The notes: generated from the sequence alone by a model not told the origin. 8,374 bases of DNA from JACQID01 sp035289125 (GCA_035289125.1 DATDXW010000042.1:1-8374); one strand, 5' to 3'. Positions 1 to 6,259 are shown, counted from the first letter of the stretch. Made by a program: numbers and translations.

Positions 1-522
1 CGCGCCGAGCAGCACGACGCCGAGCCATGGCAGCAACGGAAAATAGTCAAACGTCGTGAAAGGGTAAGGCGCAAGCCACAGGAGCGCGGGCGAAGACGGC
101 AGTCCGATAAAACCGAGCAGTATAAGCGCGATGCCCGATGCAAGGATTAATTTAGGCCGCGCAAGGAACGGATAAGCAAGGATAGTGGAAAGCCCTATGA
201 GGTGGAGAACCCCGAATAATATGGCGTTCCTTGGGAACGCCAACAGCGTAAATGCGGTTATCGCCATGCCCATCCCGAATATAACTGCCCCTCTTCGCAA
301 AAAACGGGAAAAACGGCTTCCGTGGGCATAGCTTAACGTCATGGACAAACCAGCAAGAAAAACAAAGAGAAAAGCCGCGCTTCTCCCGATGAACATCAGC
401 AATCCGGATGAAACGTCGTAAGGCGCGCCTCCGAAATACGAAAGGTCAAAAAAGAAATGGTACGCGACCATGAGAATCACGGCGACACCCCGCAGGGCGT
501 CTATCTCCCATATTCTTGCCAT
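1..522 (-). CDS. DUF1624 / heparan-alpha-glucosaminide N-acetyltransferase-like membrane protein (3' part missing)
   Basis: 174 codons are open from an ATG at 522 to the left edge, so the C-terminus lies outside the window. The N-terminus reads WEIDALRGVAVILMVAYHF, the opening signature of the DUF1624/HGSNAT-type family: an acidic-LRG motif, then a first membrane helix carrying His22, the kind of residue used in transmembrane acyl transfer. Hydrophobic segments follow at about residues 13-30, 41-64, 78-96, 100-120 and 124-140. DYFPLLPWLGVVLLG at 159-173 is another family hallmark. The likely role is moving an acyl group across or at the membrane onto a sugar; the substrate is unknown. It is the only complete gene start here with no TATA-like box at leaderless distance and no Shine-Dalgarno. 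It lies 41 bases after the truncated transposase ORF on the same strand, so it may be read from that ORF's promoter. Family call is firm, substrate is not. Confidence 0.85.
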   Translation of the reverse strand, partial: MARIWEIDALRGVAVILMVAYHFFFDLSYFGGAPYDVSSGLLMFIGRSAAFLFVFLAGLSMTLSYAHGSRFSRFLRRGAVIFGMGMAITAFTLLAFPRNAILFGVLHLIGLSTILAYPFLARPKLILASGIALILLGFIGLPSSPALLWLAPYPFTTFDYFPLLPWLGVVLLGA

Positions 523-563
523 CGTTATATCTGTACAACAAAGAAGAAGAAGCTTACTGAATT

Positions 564-857
564 TCAAAAATTCGAATACTTCTTTTCCCATTGGCTTATT
601 GTTCTTCTCGTCACTTTGACGTTGTCATGCTGCCAAAGATGATTCTGTACTTTTGACAGCGACATACCGTCCTGATGCATGTGAATTGCACGGACGATAA
701 CAACCGGTCTGTGTCTCATTTTCTCAAACCCATCTCTTTTGACAAATTGCCTTCCGCATTTGTTGCAGATATATCTTTGCTTTACAATTGTTTTGTTTCT
801 TCGTTTGCCACGCTTAACACAGTCATCAGAATTACAGAAAATACATTCCAGAGACAT
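564..857 (-). CDS. Truncated IS transposase: N-terminal zinc ribbon and HTH only
   Basis: This 97-residue ORF carries a four-cysteine zinc ribbon (C5xxC8 and C31xxC34 around a basic KRGKRRNK stretch). A helix-turn-helix region follows (about residues 48-95) with the pattern HRPVVIVRAI...GMSLSKV...VTRRTISQWEKKY. That arrangement is typical of the DNA-binding N-terminus of archaeal DDE transposases of the IS6-like/InsA-like kind. The ORF stops right after the HTH, and no DDE catalytic domain follows in any frame before the next gene at 522. It is therefore a remnant, although its control region is intact: a GAGGTG Shine-Dalgarno (864-869) six bases from the ATG at 857 and a TATAAATA box at 892-899. 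The SD picks this ATG over the out-of-frame one at 861. It may be a dead fragment or a retained DNA-binding protein. Confidence 0.75.
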   Translation of the reverse strand: MSLECIFCNSDDCVKRGKRRNKTIVKQRYICNKCGRQFVKRDGFEKMRHRPVVIVRAIHMHQDGMSLSKVQNHLWQHDNVKVTRRTISQWEKKYSNF

Positions 858-891
858 TCATAACACCTCTGAAATATTTGTCAATAACTAC

Positions 892-899
892 TATTTATA
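892..899 (-). promoter_or_regulatory. TATA box of the truncated transposase ORF
   Basis: TATAAATA read on the minus strand lies about 38 bases before the ATG at 857. Initiation 25-27 bases downstream would leave a short leader containing the GAGGTG ribosome-binding site at 864-869. Nearly all other genes here look leaderless, so this SD-led start sets the mobile-element ORF apart. Confidence 0.6.
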
Positions 900-935
900 C
901 TCCTATAAGTATACAATATCCGGGTATGGGAAAGC

Positions 936-943
936 TTATAAAT
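936..943 (+). promoter_or_regulatory. TATA box for the secreted orphan gene
   Basis: TTATAAAT is centred about 25 bases before the ATG at 965, the distance expected for a leaderless archaeal transcript. No Shine-Dalgarno is present. Confidence 0.6.
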
Positions 944-964
944 GTTACTATATAGTAATAAAGT

Positions 965-1414
965 ATGAGAATTGGAAAAATGGTTTCATCTGTGTTGGGG
1001 AGTGGATACGTTGCTCTATCATTGGCATGCAACGGCGAACTGCCACCCATTGACATAGAACGTTATGAAAATAAAACTCTATCTGGTATCGTGGAAAACG
1101 AAAATTATATACCGGGAATTATTAGTAACGGTTTTTTTAGACGTGATGAAATCCCGCCCCATTACATCATTTCAATCAGGTCTAAGGATGGAACTGAAAC
1201 GTTATATAAGGTTGTCGGTTTCAATGGATTGCCAGAAAGGGCAGACATAATGATAGATATTGGCGATAGTGTAGGTGTCTATGAAAGGCCCGATGTCGTT
1301 ACAGTCACAGGGGAATCTGAAACACTTTATTACCCGTCATCATACTTCGACAGGATAATGAGAGAAAAAGGCGCGATATCTATAGGAAAAAACCGTTTTG
1401 TTGTTAAACAATAA
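965..1414 (+). CDS. Predicted secreted or lipid-anchored protein of unknown function
   Basis: The 149-residue product starts with a short basic segment (MRIGK), a hydrophobic stretch (about residues 6-21) and then LSLAC with Cys22. This looks like a signal peptide, possibly with a lipobox, although Leu at -2 and Ser at -3 are not ideal for one. The mature part is rich in predicted beta strand with alternating hydrophobic and charged residues (for example HYIISIRSKDGTETLYKVV, then IMIDIGDSVGVYE) and is compatible with a small beta-barrel such as an OB-like fold; that is inference. I do not recognise the family. The ATG at 965 fits the TATA box at 936-943 for a leaderless message. The gene sits in an AT-rich stretch next to a transposase remnant, which suggests transfer. 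A short unlipidated surface protein is also possible. Confidence 0.6.
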   Translation: MRIGKMVSSVLGSGYVALSLACNGELPPIDIERYENKTLSGIVENENYIPGIISNGFFRRDEIPPHYIISIRSKDGTETLYKVVGFNGLPERADIMIDIGDSVGVYERPDVVTVTGESETLYYPSSYFDRIMREKGAISIGKNRFVVKQ

Positions 1415-1518
1415 GAGGTTTACTCTATTTTCGTAGATAATCAACAGTCAGTTAGCACCCGAGACCCAATGTCATATAATAAGAAGTTCAGAGTTTGTAA
1501 CACACTTTTACTCAACTT

Positions 1519-1543
1519 CACCTCTAGAATTGTTTTAGAAGTG
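1519..1543. repeat. Imperfect hairpin in AT-rich spacer
   Basis: CAC-c-TCTAGAA pairs with TTTTAGA-a-GTG around a TTG loop: ten pairs including one G-T, with one mismatch. Weaker complementarity (CACACTT at 1501-1507 with AAGTGTG at 1539-1545) overlaps it. Possible IS-end debris or a terminator; function unknown. Confidence 0.4.
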
Positions 1544-1592
1544 TGCCCCAAATTATGACTTTCTTAGTAACTCAAAATTTTATGTAAACAAT

Positions 1593-1612
1593 CCCGCCAC
1601 TAAAGTGGCGGG
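1593..1612. repeat. Perfect 8-bp hairpin, IS200/IS605-end-like
   Basis: CCCGCCAC and GTGGCGGG form a perfect stem around a TAAA loop. Small perfect GC-rich hairpins of this kind mark the ends of IS200/IS605 elements and their non-autonomous derivatives. No TnpA or TnpB coding sequence is present, so this would be a solo end or a miniature element. It is neither directly followed by a T-tract nor close to a stop codon, so it is a poor terminator. Confidence 0.4.
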
Positions 1613-1750
1613 TGTCGTGAAAGGGATAGGAAAGGACTTTCGGCACACAGCTCGGCATTTGGCGGGGCGGGTTCGTTTTTGGTTTTACTTACGGCTCGGT
1701 TGCAAAGCGCACTAACTTGCCATTATCTCGTGCCTCGCTTTCAGTATGCG

Positions 1751-1764
1751 TATTATAAAATAAA
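1751..1764 (-). terminator. T-rich run after the disulfide reductase gene
   Basis: On the minus strand TTTATTTTATAATA begins five bases after the TGA of the reductase gene. Archaeal RNA polymerase stops at such T-rich runs without needing a hairpin, so this is the likely 3' end of that transcript. Confidence 0.45.
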
Positions 1765-1767
1765 GCG

Positions 1768-3132
1768 TCACCATTCCACCCTTGCTGCTGCCCTTTGCAC
1801 TACCTCGGAGAGTGCGGGATGGGCGTGCACGACGTTCGCAAGCTCATCAGCCGTCATGCCCGCCTTCATAGCGACAGTTGCTTCGTGTATAAGCGTTGAT
1901 GCGTCGGGCCCGATGATGTGGCATCCTAAAATCCTTCGCGTCTTCCTATCAGCCAATATTTTCACGAAACCATCTTTTTCGCGCAATGCAAGCCCCATGC
2001 CCGTGCTGCGGTAAGAGCATCTGCCAATGGCGTAATTCGTTTTCCTTTCTTTCAGTTCCTCTTCCGTATAACCGACAGCCGCTATTTGCGGCGACGTGAA
2101 TATCGCGTGAGGCATTGGCCAATAGTTCACTTTTTCCCTTCGTCCGAACAGCGCGTTAAGCACGTAGCGCGCTTCCAGATTCGCGCTATGTTTCAGCTGA
2201 TACTTGCCCGCTATGTCTCCCAGTGCCCAGACGTTCTTCGCTGTGGTTTCCAGATATTCATTCGTCTTCACGAAGCCACGCCCGTCCGTTTCTACTCCCG
2301 CTCTTTTCACGTCAAGAACATCTGTGTTAGGAACTCTGCCCGTCGCGATGAGTAGCAAGTCTGCAGTTATTTTTATCCGCTTCCCGCCCGTGCTTTTCGC
2401 CCCAATGATTATTTTTCCGTGTTTTTGCGCGACTTTGTCCGGCGAATAGCCGAGAATGATTTTGTGCTTCCGCGAAAAAACACGCGTGAACGCCTCTGCT
2501 ATCTCTTTGTCCTCCCCCCGCAGCAGAACGCTGCGCTGAAGTATGGTAACTTTAGTGCCGAGCGAGCCGAAAAAATGCGCCATCTCCATTGCGACGAAGC
2601 CGCCTCCCAGAATTATCATGCTCTTTGGTTTCTTCTTCAGCCGCAACGCCTCGTCGCTCGTGATATACAGCACTTCGTCCAGTCCTTCAATGCCGGGCAT
2701 GGCCGGCCGCGTGCCGGCTGCTATTACCACCTTATTGCCGGCTATCATGTCATTGCCCGCCTGTATCGTGCGCTTGCCGACAAACGTAGCCCGCGTCTTG
2801 TAAAGCGTCACGTTCTTCGTCACCCGCACGCCCTCCTCTATCTCCCGCGCATCTTTGTCTACCAGAGAAGAAGCCCGCTTCACTATGCGTGCAAAATCCA
2901 CGCTTCGTAACGCCGAGCGTATGCCAAATGCACTGGAATCCCGTATCGTCTCCGCCACATCCGCTGAGTGCAAGACAATCTTGGAAGGTATGCATCCACG
3001 GTTCAGGCACGTGCCGCCCATGGGGCCTTCTTCCACGATAGCCGTCTTCATCCCGCGCGCCGCCGCGGCCGCAGCGACGTTGAGCCCCGAACCTGCGCCG
3101 ATGACGATTAAATCGAATTTTTTTACTGCCAC
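1768..3132 (-). CDS. Pyridine nucleotide-disulfide oxidoreductase (dihydrolipoamide dehydrogenase / mercuric reductase family)
   Basis: This 454-residue flavoenzyme has all family landmarks in order. These are an FAD Rossmann motif (GAGSGLN, residues 12-18); the redox disulfide GGTCLNRGCIPSK with Cys42 and Cys47; an NAD(P) Rossmann motif (GGGFVAM, 176-182); ATGR (263-266); the second FAD motif ALGDIAG (303-309); and the C-terminal dimer-interface HAHPALSE with the His438/Glu443 catalytic pair. It should pass electrons from NAD(P)H through FAD and the cysteine pair to a disulfide or similar acceptor. No 2-oxoacid dehydrogenase or lipoyl genes lie nearby, so dihydrolipoamide may not be its substrate. 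The end of the second NAD(P) strand reads LQRS without an acidic residue, which hints at NADPH (inference). Translation starts at GTG 3132, at leaderless distance from a TATA box at 3151-3160. It is divergent from the cysteine synthase gene. Confidence 0.9.
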   Translation of the reverse strand: MAVKKFDLIVIGAGSGLNVAAAAAARGMKTAIVEEGPMGGTCLNRGCIPSKIVLHSADVAETIRDSSAFGIRSALRSVDFARIVKRASSLVDKDAREIEEGVRVTKNVTLYKTRATFVGKRTIQAGNDMIAGNKVVIAAGTRPAMPGIEGLDEVLYITSDEALRLKKKPKSMIILGGGFVAMEMAHFFGSLGTKVTILQRSVLLRGEDKEIAEAFTRVFSRKHKIILGYSPDKVAQKHGKIIIGAKSTGGKRIKITADLLLIATGRVPNTDVLDVKRAGVETDGRGFVKTNEYLETTAKNVWALGDIAGKYQLKHSANLEARYVLNALFGRREKVNYWPMPHAIFTSPQIAAVGYTEEELKERKTNYAIGRCSYRSTGMGLALREKDGFVKILADRKTRRILGCHIIGPDASTLIHEATVAMKAGMTADELANVVHAHPALSEVVQRAAARVEW

Positions 3133-3150
3133 GAGAATAATTCGCGGCGA

Positions 3151-3160
3151 TTATATAAAA
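3151..3160 (-). promoter_or_regulatory. TATA box of the disulfide reductase gene
   Basis: TTTTATATAA on the minus strand is centred about 24 bases before the GTG at 3132, matching a leaderless start and supporting that GTG. The box lies in the 91-base divergent spacer shared with the cysteine synthase gene. Confidence 0.6.
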
Positions 3161-3194
3161 AGTCGTTCTTTAAAAAGTCATCCGCCGCAAAACC

Positions 3195-3201
3195 TATTAA
3201 T
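3195..3201 (+). promoter_or_regulatory. Weak TATA-like box for the cysteine synthase gene
   Basis: TATTAAT is centred 26 bases before the GTG at 3224. A second candidate, TTTAAAAA at 3169-3176, would give a leader of about 25 bases without a ribosome-binding site. The exact promoter is uncertain. Confidence 0.35.
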
Positions 3202-3223
3202 TTCGCCTAACCCAATTTATATC

Positions 3224-4129
3224 GTGCATTCTATTCTTGATTCAATAGGCAATACGCCGCTCGTGAACGTAGACGGAGTAATGGTGAAGCTGGAATATCT
3301 TAATCCCAGCGGCTCGGTAAAGGATAGGATTGCCAAGTATATCGTTGAGAAAGCGGAAAAGAAAGGCATGCTGAAGGAGGGCTACACCATCGCCGAAGCG
3401 ACGTCCGGCAACACCGGCATCGCCTTTTCTATGATCGCCGCGCTAAAGGGGTACAGGATGATTGCGGTGATGCCGCGTGGCCTGAGCCGCGAGCGCGCTC
3501 AGATAATGCGCGCCTATGGCGCGAAGCTCGTTTTCGTAAAGAAAGACTGCTTCTCCTGCGCCATAGCCAAAGCCGAGAAACTCGGGAGAAGAAAGGGCGT
3601 TTTTCTGCCGCACCAGTTCGCCAACCCGTGGAACGTTGAAGAGCATGAAAAAGGAATGGGACGGGAAATTCTACGCGACGCAAACCGCATAGACGCCTTC
3701 GTCGCGGGCGTGGGCACGGGCGGCACGCTGATAGGCGTCGGGCACGCCATTGAGAAAAAGTTTCCGAAGGCGGAGCTTTTTGCGCTGGAACCGGACGAGT
3801 GCCACTTGCTCGCGAATAGCGGCATAGATTCCATTTATCATCATCCGCATAGTAGCGTGTGCCGTCATCACGGCATAGAGGGCATCGGCGATGGCATCAT
3901 ACCGGATATCATCAGGCGCGAGAAAGAGCTCATAGACGGCGTAGTGGAGATTAAGACGAGAGAGGCTATTGCTATGGTGCGACGCCTTGCGAATCGCGGC
4001 TATTTCATCGGCCCCAGTTCCGGCGCTAATTTTCTGGCGGCATTAAATCTCAAAAAGAAATACAAAAACGTGGTGACGCTCTTCCCGGACAGGGGAGACC
4101 GGTACTTGAGCGAAGGGATATTTGATTGA
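3224..4129 (+). CDS. cysK: Cysteine synthase-family PLP enzyme
   Basis: The 301-residue product opens with SILDSIGNTPLVNV, the standard N-terminus of O-acetylserine/O-phosphoserine sulfhydrylases. Lys33 in NPSGSVKDR should hold PLP. TSGNTG (60-65) is the substrate loop, GVGTGGT (162-168) binds the PLP phosphate, GIGDGIIP (220-227) and GPSSGAN (263-269) line the site, and DRGDRYLSEGIFD closes the chain. It should make cysteine from an activated serine and sulfide; the activating group cannot be read from sequence, and cystathionine beta-synthase chemistry is an alternative. GTG 3224 is chosen because it sits just before the conserved N-terminus and at leaderless distance from a TATA-like box; the open frame further upstream runs antisense through the reductase gene. 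An unusual segment (193-216) contains Cys193, His194, His206, His207, His209, Cys213, His215 and His216 and appears longer than in typical CysK. Confidence 0.88.
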   Translation: MHSILDSIGNTPLVNVDGVMVKLEYLNPSGSVKDRIAKYIVEKAEKKGMLKEGYTIAEATSGNTGIAFSMIAALKGYRMIAVMPRGLSRERAQIMRAYGAKLVFVKKDCFSCAIAKAEKLGRRKGVFLPHQFANPWNVEEHEKGMGREILRDANRIDAFVAGVGTGGTLIGVGHAIEKKFPKAELFALEPDECHLLANSGIDSIYHHPHSSVCRHHGIEGIGDGIIPDIIRREKELIDGVVEIKTREAIAMVRRLANRGYFIGPSSGANFLAALNLKKKYKNVVTLFPDRGDRYLSEGIFD

Positions 4130-4153
4130 GTTGATAGGCTGGAAAAATGATAA

Positions 4154-4384
4154 CTATCTTCGTTTTATAAGCTCAAGAAATTCGTCTCTGGAAATATCAG
4201 CGCCGTGAAGAATATTGAGCAGCACGCCGACGCTAACCGGTTTTCCCGTATGTATAGGTATAGTGACAAGCCTATCCTTTGAGTCTTTCATTTGAACATG
4301 ACTGCTTCGCTGCCGCACAATTCTGAAGCCTTTATGAGAAAGAATTTTTATCATTTCACTGCCAGAAATTTGAGGCAATTTCAT
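4154..4384 (-). CDS. hicA: HicA-family toxin (mRNA interferase)
   Basis: The 76-residue product has the HicA (YcfA-like) double-stranded-RNA-binding fold pattern: helix SGSEMIKILSHKGF, then RQRSSHVQM with the likely catalytic His (residue 29), a strand ending in VTIPIHTGKPVSVGVL, and a C-terminal helix. Family members cleave mRNA when freed from HicB. The usual GSH is SSH here. The start is taken as ATG 4384: it lies two bases after the hicB stop, with an AGGT-like Shine-Dalgarno about seven bases upstream, as expected for a second operon gene. A TTG at 4390 overlapping the hicB stop would add two residues. It converges on the cysteine synthase gene with a 24-base gap. Confidence 0.88.
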   Translation of the reverse strand: MKLPQISGSEMIKILSHKGFRIVRQRSSHVQMKDSKDRLVTIPIHTGKPVSVGVLLNILHGADISRDEFLELIKRR

Positions 4385-4386
4385 TT

Positions 4387-4599
4387 TCAAACCTTTACTT
4401 TCTGGATTCCGACGAACTCGTTGGGTTCCACATCCTGCTCTTCAAGACACATCTTTATGACTTCCTTGATATTCTTCATAGCATCCTCCGGCGAATCACC
4501 CTGTGTATAGCATCCCTTAAGATCGGGAACTTCGGCTATGTAAATGCCGTTCTCATCTCTTTCCAGCAAAACGGTGAATTCCCTTTTCATTCCGCTCAT
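4387..4599 (-). CDS. hicB: HicB-family antitoxin (short form)
   Basis: The 70-residue product carries the HicB signature: FTVLLERDENGIYIAEVPDLKGC, then GDSPEDAMKNIKEVIKMCLEE. This is the partial RNase H-like fold that binds and blocks HicA. It ends shortly after this domain with no C-terminal helix-turn-helix or ribbon-helix-helix, so it probably cannot repress its own promoter in the usual way. The antitoxin gene comes first, the reverse of the classical hicAB order but common in archaea. ATG 4599 fits a leaderless transcript from the TATA box at 4621-4629; Met4 is a less likely start. Confidence 0.88.
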   Translation of the reverse strand: MSGMKREFTVLLERDENGIYIAEVPDLKGCYTQGDSPEDAMKNIKEVIKMCLEEQDVEPNEFVGIQKVKV

Positions 4600-4620
4600 T
4601 AGAGATATGAGATGTAACCT

Positions 4621-4629
4621 TATTTAAAA
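4621..4629 (-). promoter_or_regulatory. TATA box of the hicBA operon
   Basis: TTTTAAATA on the minus strand is centred about 26 bases before the ATG at 4599, consistent with a leaderless hicB message that continues into hicA. I see no clear palindromic operator next to it. Confidence 0.55.
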
Positions 4630-4700
4630 GTAATGTAAGGAGCATCAAGCGTGCCCAAGACTAAGTGCGCTTTCTTCGTAAAATCATAGTATGTAATTTC

Positions 4701-4707
4701 CTTAAAT
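4701..4707 (+). promoter_or_regulatory. TATA-like box of the malic enzyme gene
   Basis: CTTAAAT is centred 26 bases before the ATG at 4730. Its position fits a leaderless start, although the box is weak. Confidence 0.4.
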
Positions 4708-4729
4708 CCTTCTCCCTGCTAAAAATAAC

Positions 4730-5917
4730 ATGGGACTGAACGAAGACGCACTGGAGTTGCACAGAAGTCATCGTGGGAAGATAGCAACTGCGCTTAAAAT
4801 AAAGCTGGAGAACAAGCGCGATTTATCACTGGCTTACACGCCGGGCGTCGCCGAGGTCTGCCGCGCCATAGCCCGGAGCAAGGAGAGCGTTTATGATTAT
4901 ACCATAAAAGGCAACACCGTAGCCGTAGTCAGCGACGGCACTGCCGTTCTCGGCTTGGGCGATATAGGCCCGGAAGCCGCGATGCCCGTGATGGAAGGAA
5001 AGGCGCTCCTGCTCAAGGCGTTCGCAAACGTGGACGCGTTCCCGATTTGCCTGGGCACGAAAGACGTTGAAGAGATTGTGAATATAGTGACAAACATCGC
5101 CCCTGCTTTCGGCGGTGTCAATCTTGAAGATATCTCTGCCCCGCGATGCTTTGAAATAGAAGAGCGCCTGCAAAATCTGGGAATACCCGTCATGCACGAC
5201 GACCAGCACGGGACCGCAATAGTGATTCTCGCCGCGCTTATCAACACTTCAAAGATAACCGGAAAGAAGCTGGAAGACATGCGCATAGTAATATCAGGCG
5301 CAGGAGCTGCCGGCACGGCTGTAGCCAACCTGCTCTTGTGCGTGGGCGTAGATAAAAAAATCTGCACGTCAGTGCGCGAAATAATCGTCTGCGACCGCAA
5401 AGGCATTATAAACCGCGACAGAACTGACCTCACCGGACCGAAGAAAAAGCTTGCCGAACATACCAATCCTAATAACACAACAGGCTCGTTATCCGACGCC
5501 ATGAAAGGCGCGGACGTCTTCATCGGGCTGTCAACGGCAAATCTCGTTTCCAGTGACATGGTTAAGTCAATGGCTGCCAAGTCCGTAGTCTTCGCCATGG
5601 CGAATCCCGTGCCGGAGATAATGCCCGAAGAAGCCAAGGCGGCTGGTGCTTTCATCGTCGGCTCCGGAAGGAGCGATTACCCGAACCAGATAAATAATGT
5701 TCTCGCCTTTCCCGGTGTTTTTCGCGGTGCCCTTGACGTAAGAGCGTCGCGCATAGACAACAGAATGAAAATTAGCGCGGCGCACGCGCTTGCGAACTGC
5801 ATAAGCAGTCCGACCGTGGAAAAAATCCTGCCCGACGCGCTGGACAAAACCGTCGCCCCGGCAGTGGCAGAAGCCGTCAGAAAAGCTGCGAGGGAGAGCG
5901 GGCTGGCGCGGGTTTAG
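4730..5917 (+). CDS. Malic enzyme (oxaloacetate-decarboxylating malate dehydrogenase)
   Basis: The 395-residue protein is a full-length short-form malic enzyme of the bacterial/archaeal type. Tyr36 in AYTPGVA and Lys91 in MEGKALL are the expected catalytic pair. Glu133-Asp134 (NLEDISAPRCFEIE) and Asp158 (MHDDQHGTA) bind the divalent metal. GAGAAG (190-195) is the Rossmann dinucleotide motif, ANPVPE marks the C-terminal substrate region, and the chain ends in a typical VAPAVAEAVRKAA helix followed by SGLARV. It converts malate to pyruvate and CO2 with reduction of NAD or NADP in the cytoplasm; the cofactor choice cannot be read reliably. There is no C-terminal phosphotransacetylase-like domain. 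It has its own TATA-like box and is flanked by a divergent toxin-antitoxin operon. Its TAG overlaps the stop codon of the convergent 75-residue HTH gene. Confidence 0.93.
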   Translation: MGLNEDALELHRSHRGKIATALKIKLENKRDLSLAYTPGVAEVCRAIARSKESVYDYTIKGNTVAVVSDGTAVLGLGDIGPEAAMPVMEGKALLLKAFANVDAFPICLGTKDVEEIVNIVTNIAPAFGGVNLEDISAPRCFEIEERLQNLGIPVMHDDQHGTAIVILAALINTSKITGKKLEDMRIVISGAGAAGTAVANLLLCVGVDKKICTSVREIIVCDRKGIINRDRTDLTGPKKKLAEHTNPNNTTGSLSDAMKGADVFIGLSTANLVSSDMVKSMAAKSVVFAMANPVPEIMPEEAKAAGAFIVGSGRSDYPNQINNVLAFPGVFRGALDVRASRIDNRMKISAAHALANCISSPTVEKILPDALDKTVAPAVAEAVRKAARESGLARV

Positions 5918-6141
5918 TATCTGCCCTGCGCCACAATCTCATTGGTTTTAGACGATAAAATAGCGTTAGACGACAAAGTGGCGAATACGCCACCCATCAG
6001 TTTATTCACGTCACCCCGGGACATCTGGTAACGCAAGGCAGTTTCTTTGGAAGTATGAACTATTCCATCTTCCAAGCCCATTCTGTAACTTATTATTTCA
6101 GCGACGCGCGGCTCTAAACACGCTAACGCCGTTGCAGTCAT
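5914..6141 (-). CDS. Small HTH protein resembling sigma-70 region 4
   Basis: The 75-residue product shows a pattern close to bacterial sigma-70 region 4: LEPRVAEIISYRMGLEDG at about 9-26, then TSKETALRYQMSRGDVNKL at 30-48. It matches the layout of a leading helix ending in RxGLxDG, an ETA-type first HTH helix and a recognition helix starting SRxxV. Archaea do not use sigma factors, so it may be a domesticated DNA-binding module acting as a transcription regulator or partner of another factor; this is inference. About 20 residues after the HTH are unassigned. ATG 6141 lies at leaderless distance from TTATATTT (6164-6171). Its TAA (5914-5916) overlaps the malic enzyme TAG tail-to-tail, so the two transcripts are antisense at their 3' ends. 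A different winged or simple HTH family cannot be excluded. Confidence 0.65.
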   Translation of the reverse strand: MTATALACLEPRVAEIISYRMGLEDGIVHTSKETALRYQMSRGDVNKLMGGVFATLSSNAILSSKTNEIVAQGRY

Positions 6142-6163
6142 TTCCTATATTACATCCAATGAA

Positions 6164-6171
6164 AAATATAA
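6164..6171 (-). promoter_or_regulatory. TATA box of the sigma-region-4-like gene
   Basis: TTATATTT on the minus strand is centred about 26 bases before ATG 6141, with no Shine-Dalgarno, indicating a leaderless message. Confidence 0.55.
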
Positions 6172-6259
6172 CCCGATTCTATTGACCGCCAGAAAGGTTT
6201 CTGCATTTCTGATAGGATAACCATCCATGTTATTAAGCATATCAGATAACTATTAATGT

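Larger units (their letters stand above)
1415..1767. other. Gene-free stretch of about 350 bases with hairpins
   Basis: I see no convincing coding region. The first part (to about 1590) is AT-rich and contains an imperfect hairpin at 1519-1543. The second part (1591-1750) is GC-richer, starts with a perfect 8-bp hairpin at 1593-1612 and repeats a GGCGGGT-CG-like string at about 1607-1617 and 1666-1674. The last bases hold a T-rich run on the minus strand after the reductase gene. It may be the remains of an insertion sequence joined to the original intergenic DNA, or may include an unannotated RNA. Confidence 0.5.

Noticed and set aside
1621..1680. RNase P RNA core (GGAAAGGACTTTC resembles GAGGAAAGUCC)
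   Set aside because: The match is partial and the partner conserved region (ACAGAAA-like) and typical helices are absent.
2419..2910. 163-residue plus-strand ORF
   Set aside because: It is the antisense shadow of the disulfide reductase, low in recognisable structure.
2855..3223. Long N-terminal extension of the cysteine synthase frame
   Set aside because: It runs antisense through the conserved reductase gene, shows no homology-like pattern, and the conserved enzyme N-terminus begins right after GTG 3224.
4133..4158. GATAG/CTATC inverted repeat between the cysteine synthase and hicA stops as a shared terminator
   Set aside because: Five pairs around a long loop without a T-tract on either strand; too weak to call.
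4897..5655. 252-residue minus-strand ORF
   Set aside because: It lies wholly antisense to malic enzyme, whose motifs are complete; its composition is that of a complementary-strand shadow.
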